Below are positions 63,824-64,000 of a DNA stretch of 64,000 bases, piece by piece (position 1 is the stretch's first letter; each line of letters begins with the position of its first letter). Made by a program: the position numbers and the translations under genes. Source of the DNA: Melioribacteraceae bacterium. Lineage in GTDB: Bacteria; Bacteroidota; Ignavibacteria; Ignavibacteriales; Melioribacteraceae. Where the stretch lies: positions 50,052-114,051 of the forward strand of contig JAFGMI010000011.1 in assembly GCA_016927595.1 (NCBI GenBank), in the 5' to 3' direction. The notes under the pieces were generated by a model, which made no database searches, was not told the origin of the DNA, and saw nothing but the letters and a program-made list of their open reading frames with translations.

Positions 63824-64000
63824 ATGAAAATAAACAAACTCATATTGAATTTAACGGGAAGCGTTAAGCTTTGCATACATGATGGGACGAACCGATGTGC
63901 CTTAAATTTTACCAGCCTGGATTTGTTAATTACAATTTATCTGTCTCTCAACATAGACTATATTATCCAGATGCTTTTGCAGCAGATTCATTTTGAATTC
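63824..64000 (+). CDS. Possible partial gene running off the window end
   Basis: An ATG frame of 59 codons stays open to the last base (MKINKLILNLTGSVKLCI...). Composition is hydrophobic and matches no family I know, and no ribosome-binding site is visible. It might equally be an A/T-rich non-coding stretch with a chance frame. Continuation beyond 64000 would decide. Confidence 0.15.
   Translation, partial: MKINKLILNLTGSVKLCIHDGTNRCALNFTSLDLLITIYLSLNIDYIIQMLLQQIHFEF

Overview
The window is AT-rich chromosomal DNA that looks like a member of the Ignavibacteria (Ignavibacteriota, in the Bacteroidetes/Chlorobi group). This is an inference. It rests on a PorV/PorQ-type type IX secretion protein, a beta-propeller/Y_Y_Y sensor kinase, signal peptides ending in ...AQ, ECF sigma/anti-sigma pairs, DUF3078 and DUF4139 proteins, and a non-proteobacterial type IV filament cluster. 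No rRNA, tRNA, CRISPR array, transposase or prophage gene was seen.

Region 1 (28-12930, all minus strand, transcribed right to left) is the standout. It holds two paralogous pilin-like proteins starting MGQQQLL, then a platform protein (PilC/GspF), an assembly ATPase (PilB/GspE), a divergent PilT-like ATPase, a PilM-PilN fusion, a PilO-PilP-like fusion and a short secretin. A receiver protein, a membrane hybrid histidine kinase and a receiver-DHp protein without an ATPase domain follow. The genes from the PilT homologue onward nearly touch or overlap, so the regulators appear to belong to the machine. A strong intrinsic terminator sits between the pilins and the machinery genes and probably sets their ratio. 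The pilins have no normal prepilin leader and no Glu5, and no prepilin peptidase gene lies nearby. This is the best candidate for an under-described system.

Region 2 (13184-25636) is mixed: aspS, a large non-coding gap, a TPR lipoprotein-like/exported protein, PorV/PorQ, htpX, an unknown membrane protein, an EamA exporter, a DUF4139 protein, a YitT protein, an ECF sigma/anti-sigma/periplasmic coiled-coil operon, and an AlkD-like DNA glycosylase.

Region 3 (25793-34549, minus strand) is a nitrogen assimilation block: glnK, amt, a TorF-like outer-membrane protein, gltB and gltD. A 12-bp dyad lies just upstream of gltB and a strong terminator follows gltD.

Region 4 (34812-54514) holds transporters (CDF, MFS), M1-like and S37 peptidases, PIN-PhoH, a PAS histidine kinase, succinate-semialdehyde dehydrogenase, thioredoxin, a TrpF homologue lacking its catalytic Cys, a DUF2752/TM2 pair, a yjjX/GNAT/PhzF/alpha-beta hydrolase run, uvrB and a CcmE-like protein without its heme-binding end. 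The hydrolase gene seems to start at ATC or ATT.

Region 5 (54660-64000) has a DUF3078 protein, a U32 peptidase-family tRNA/rRNA-modification protein, a 1068-aa propeller sensor kinase, a divergent ECF sigma/RskA-type anti-sigma pair, a LiaF-like/PspC envelope-stress pair and 5-formyltetrahydrofolate cyclo-ligase.
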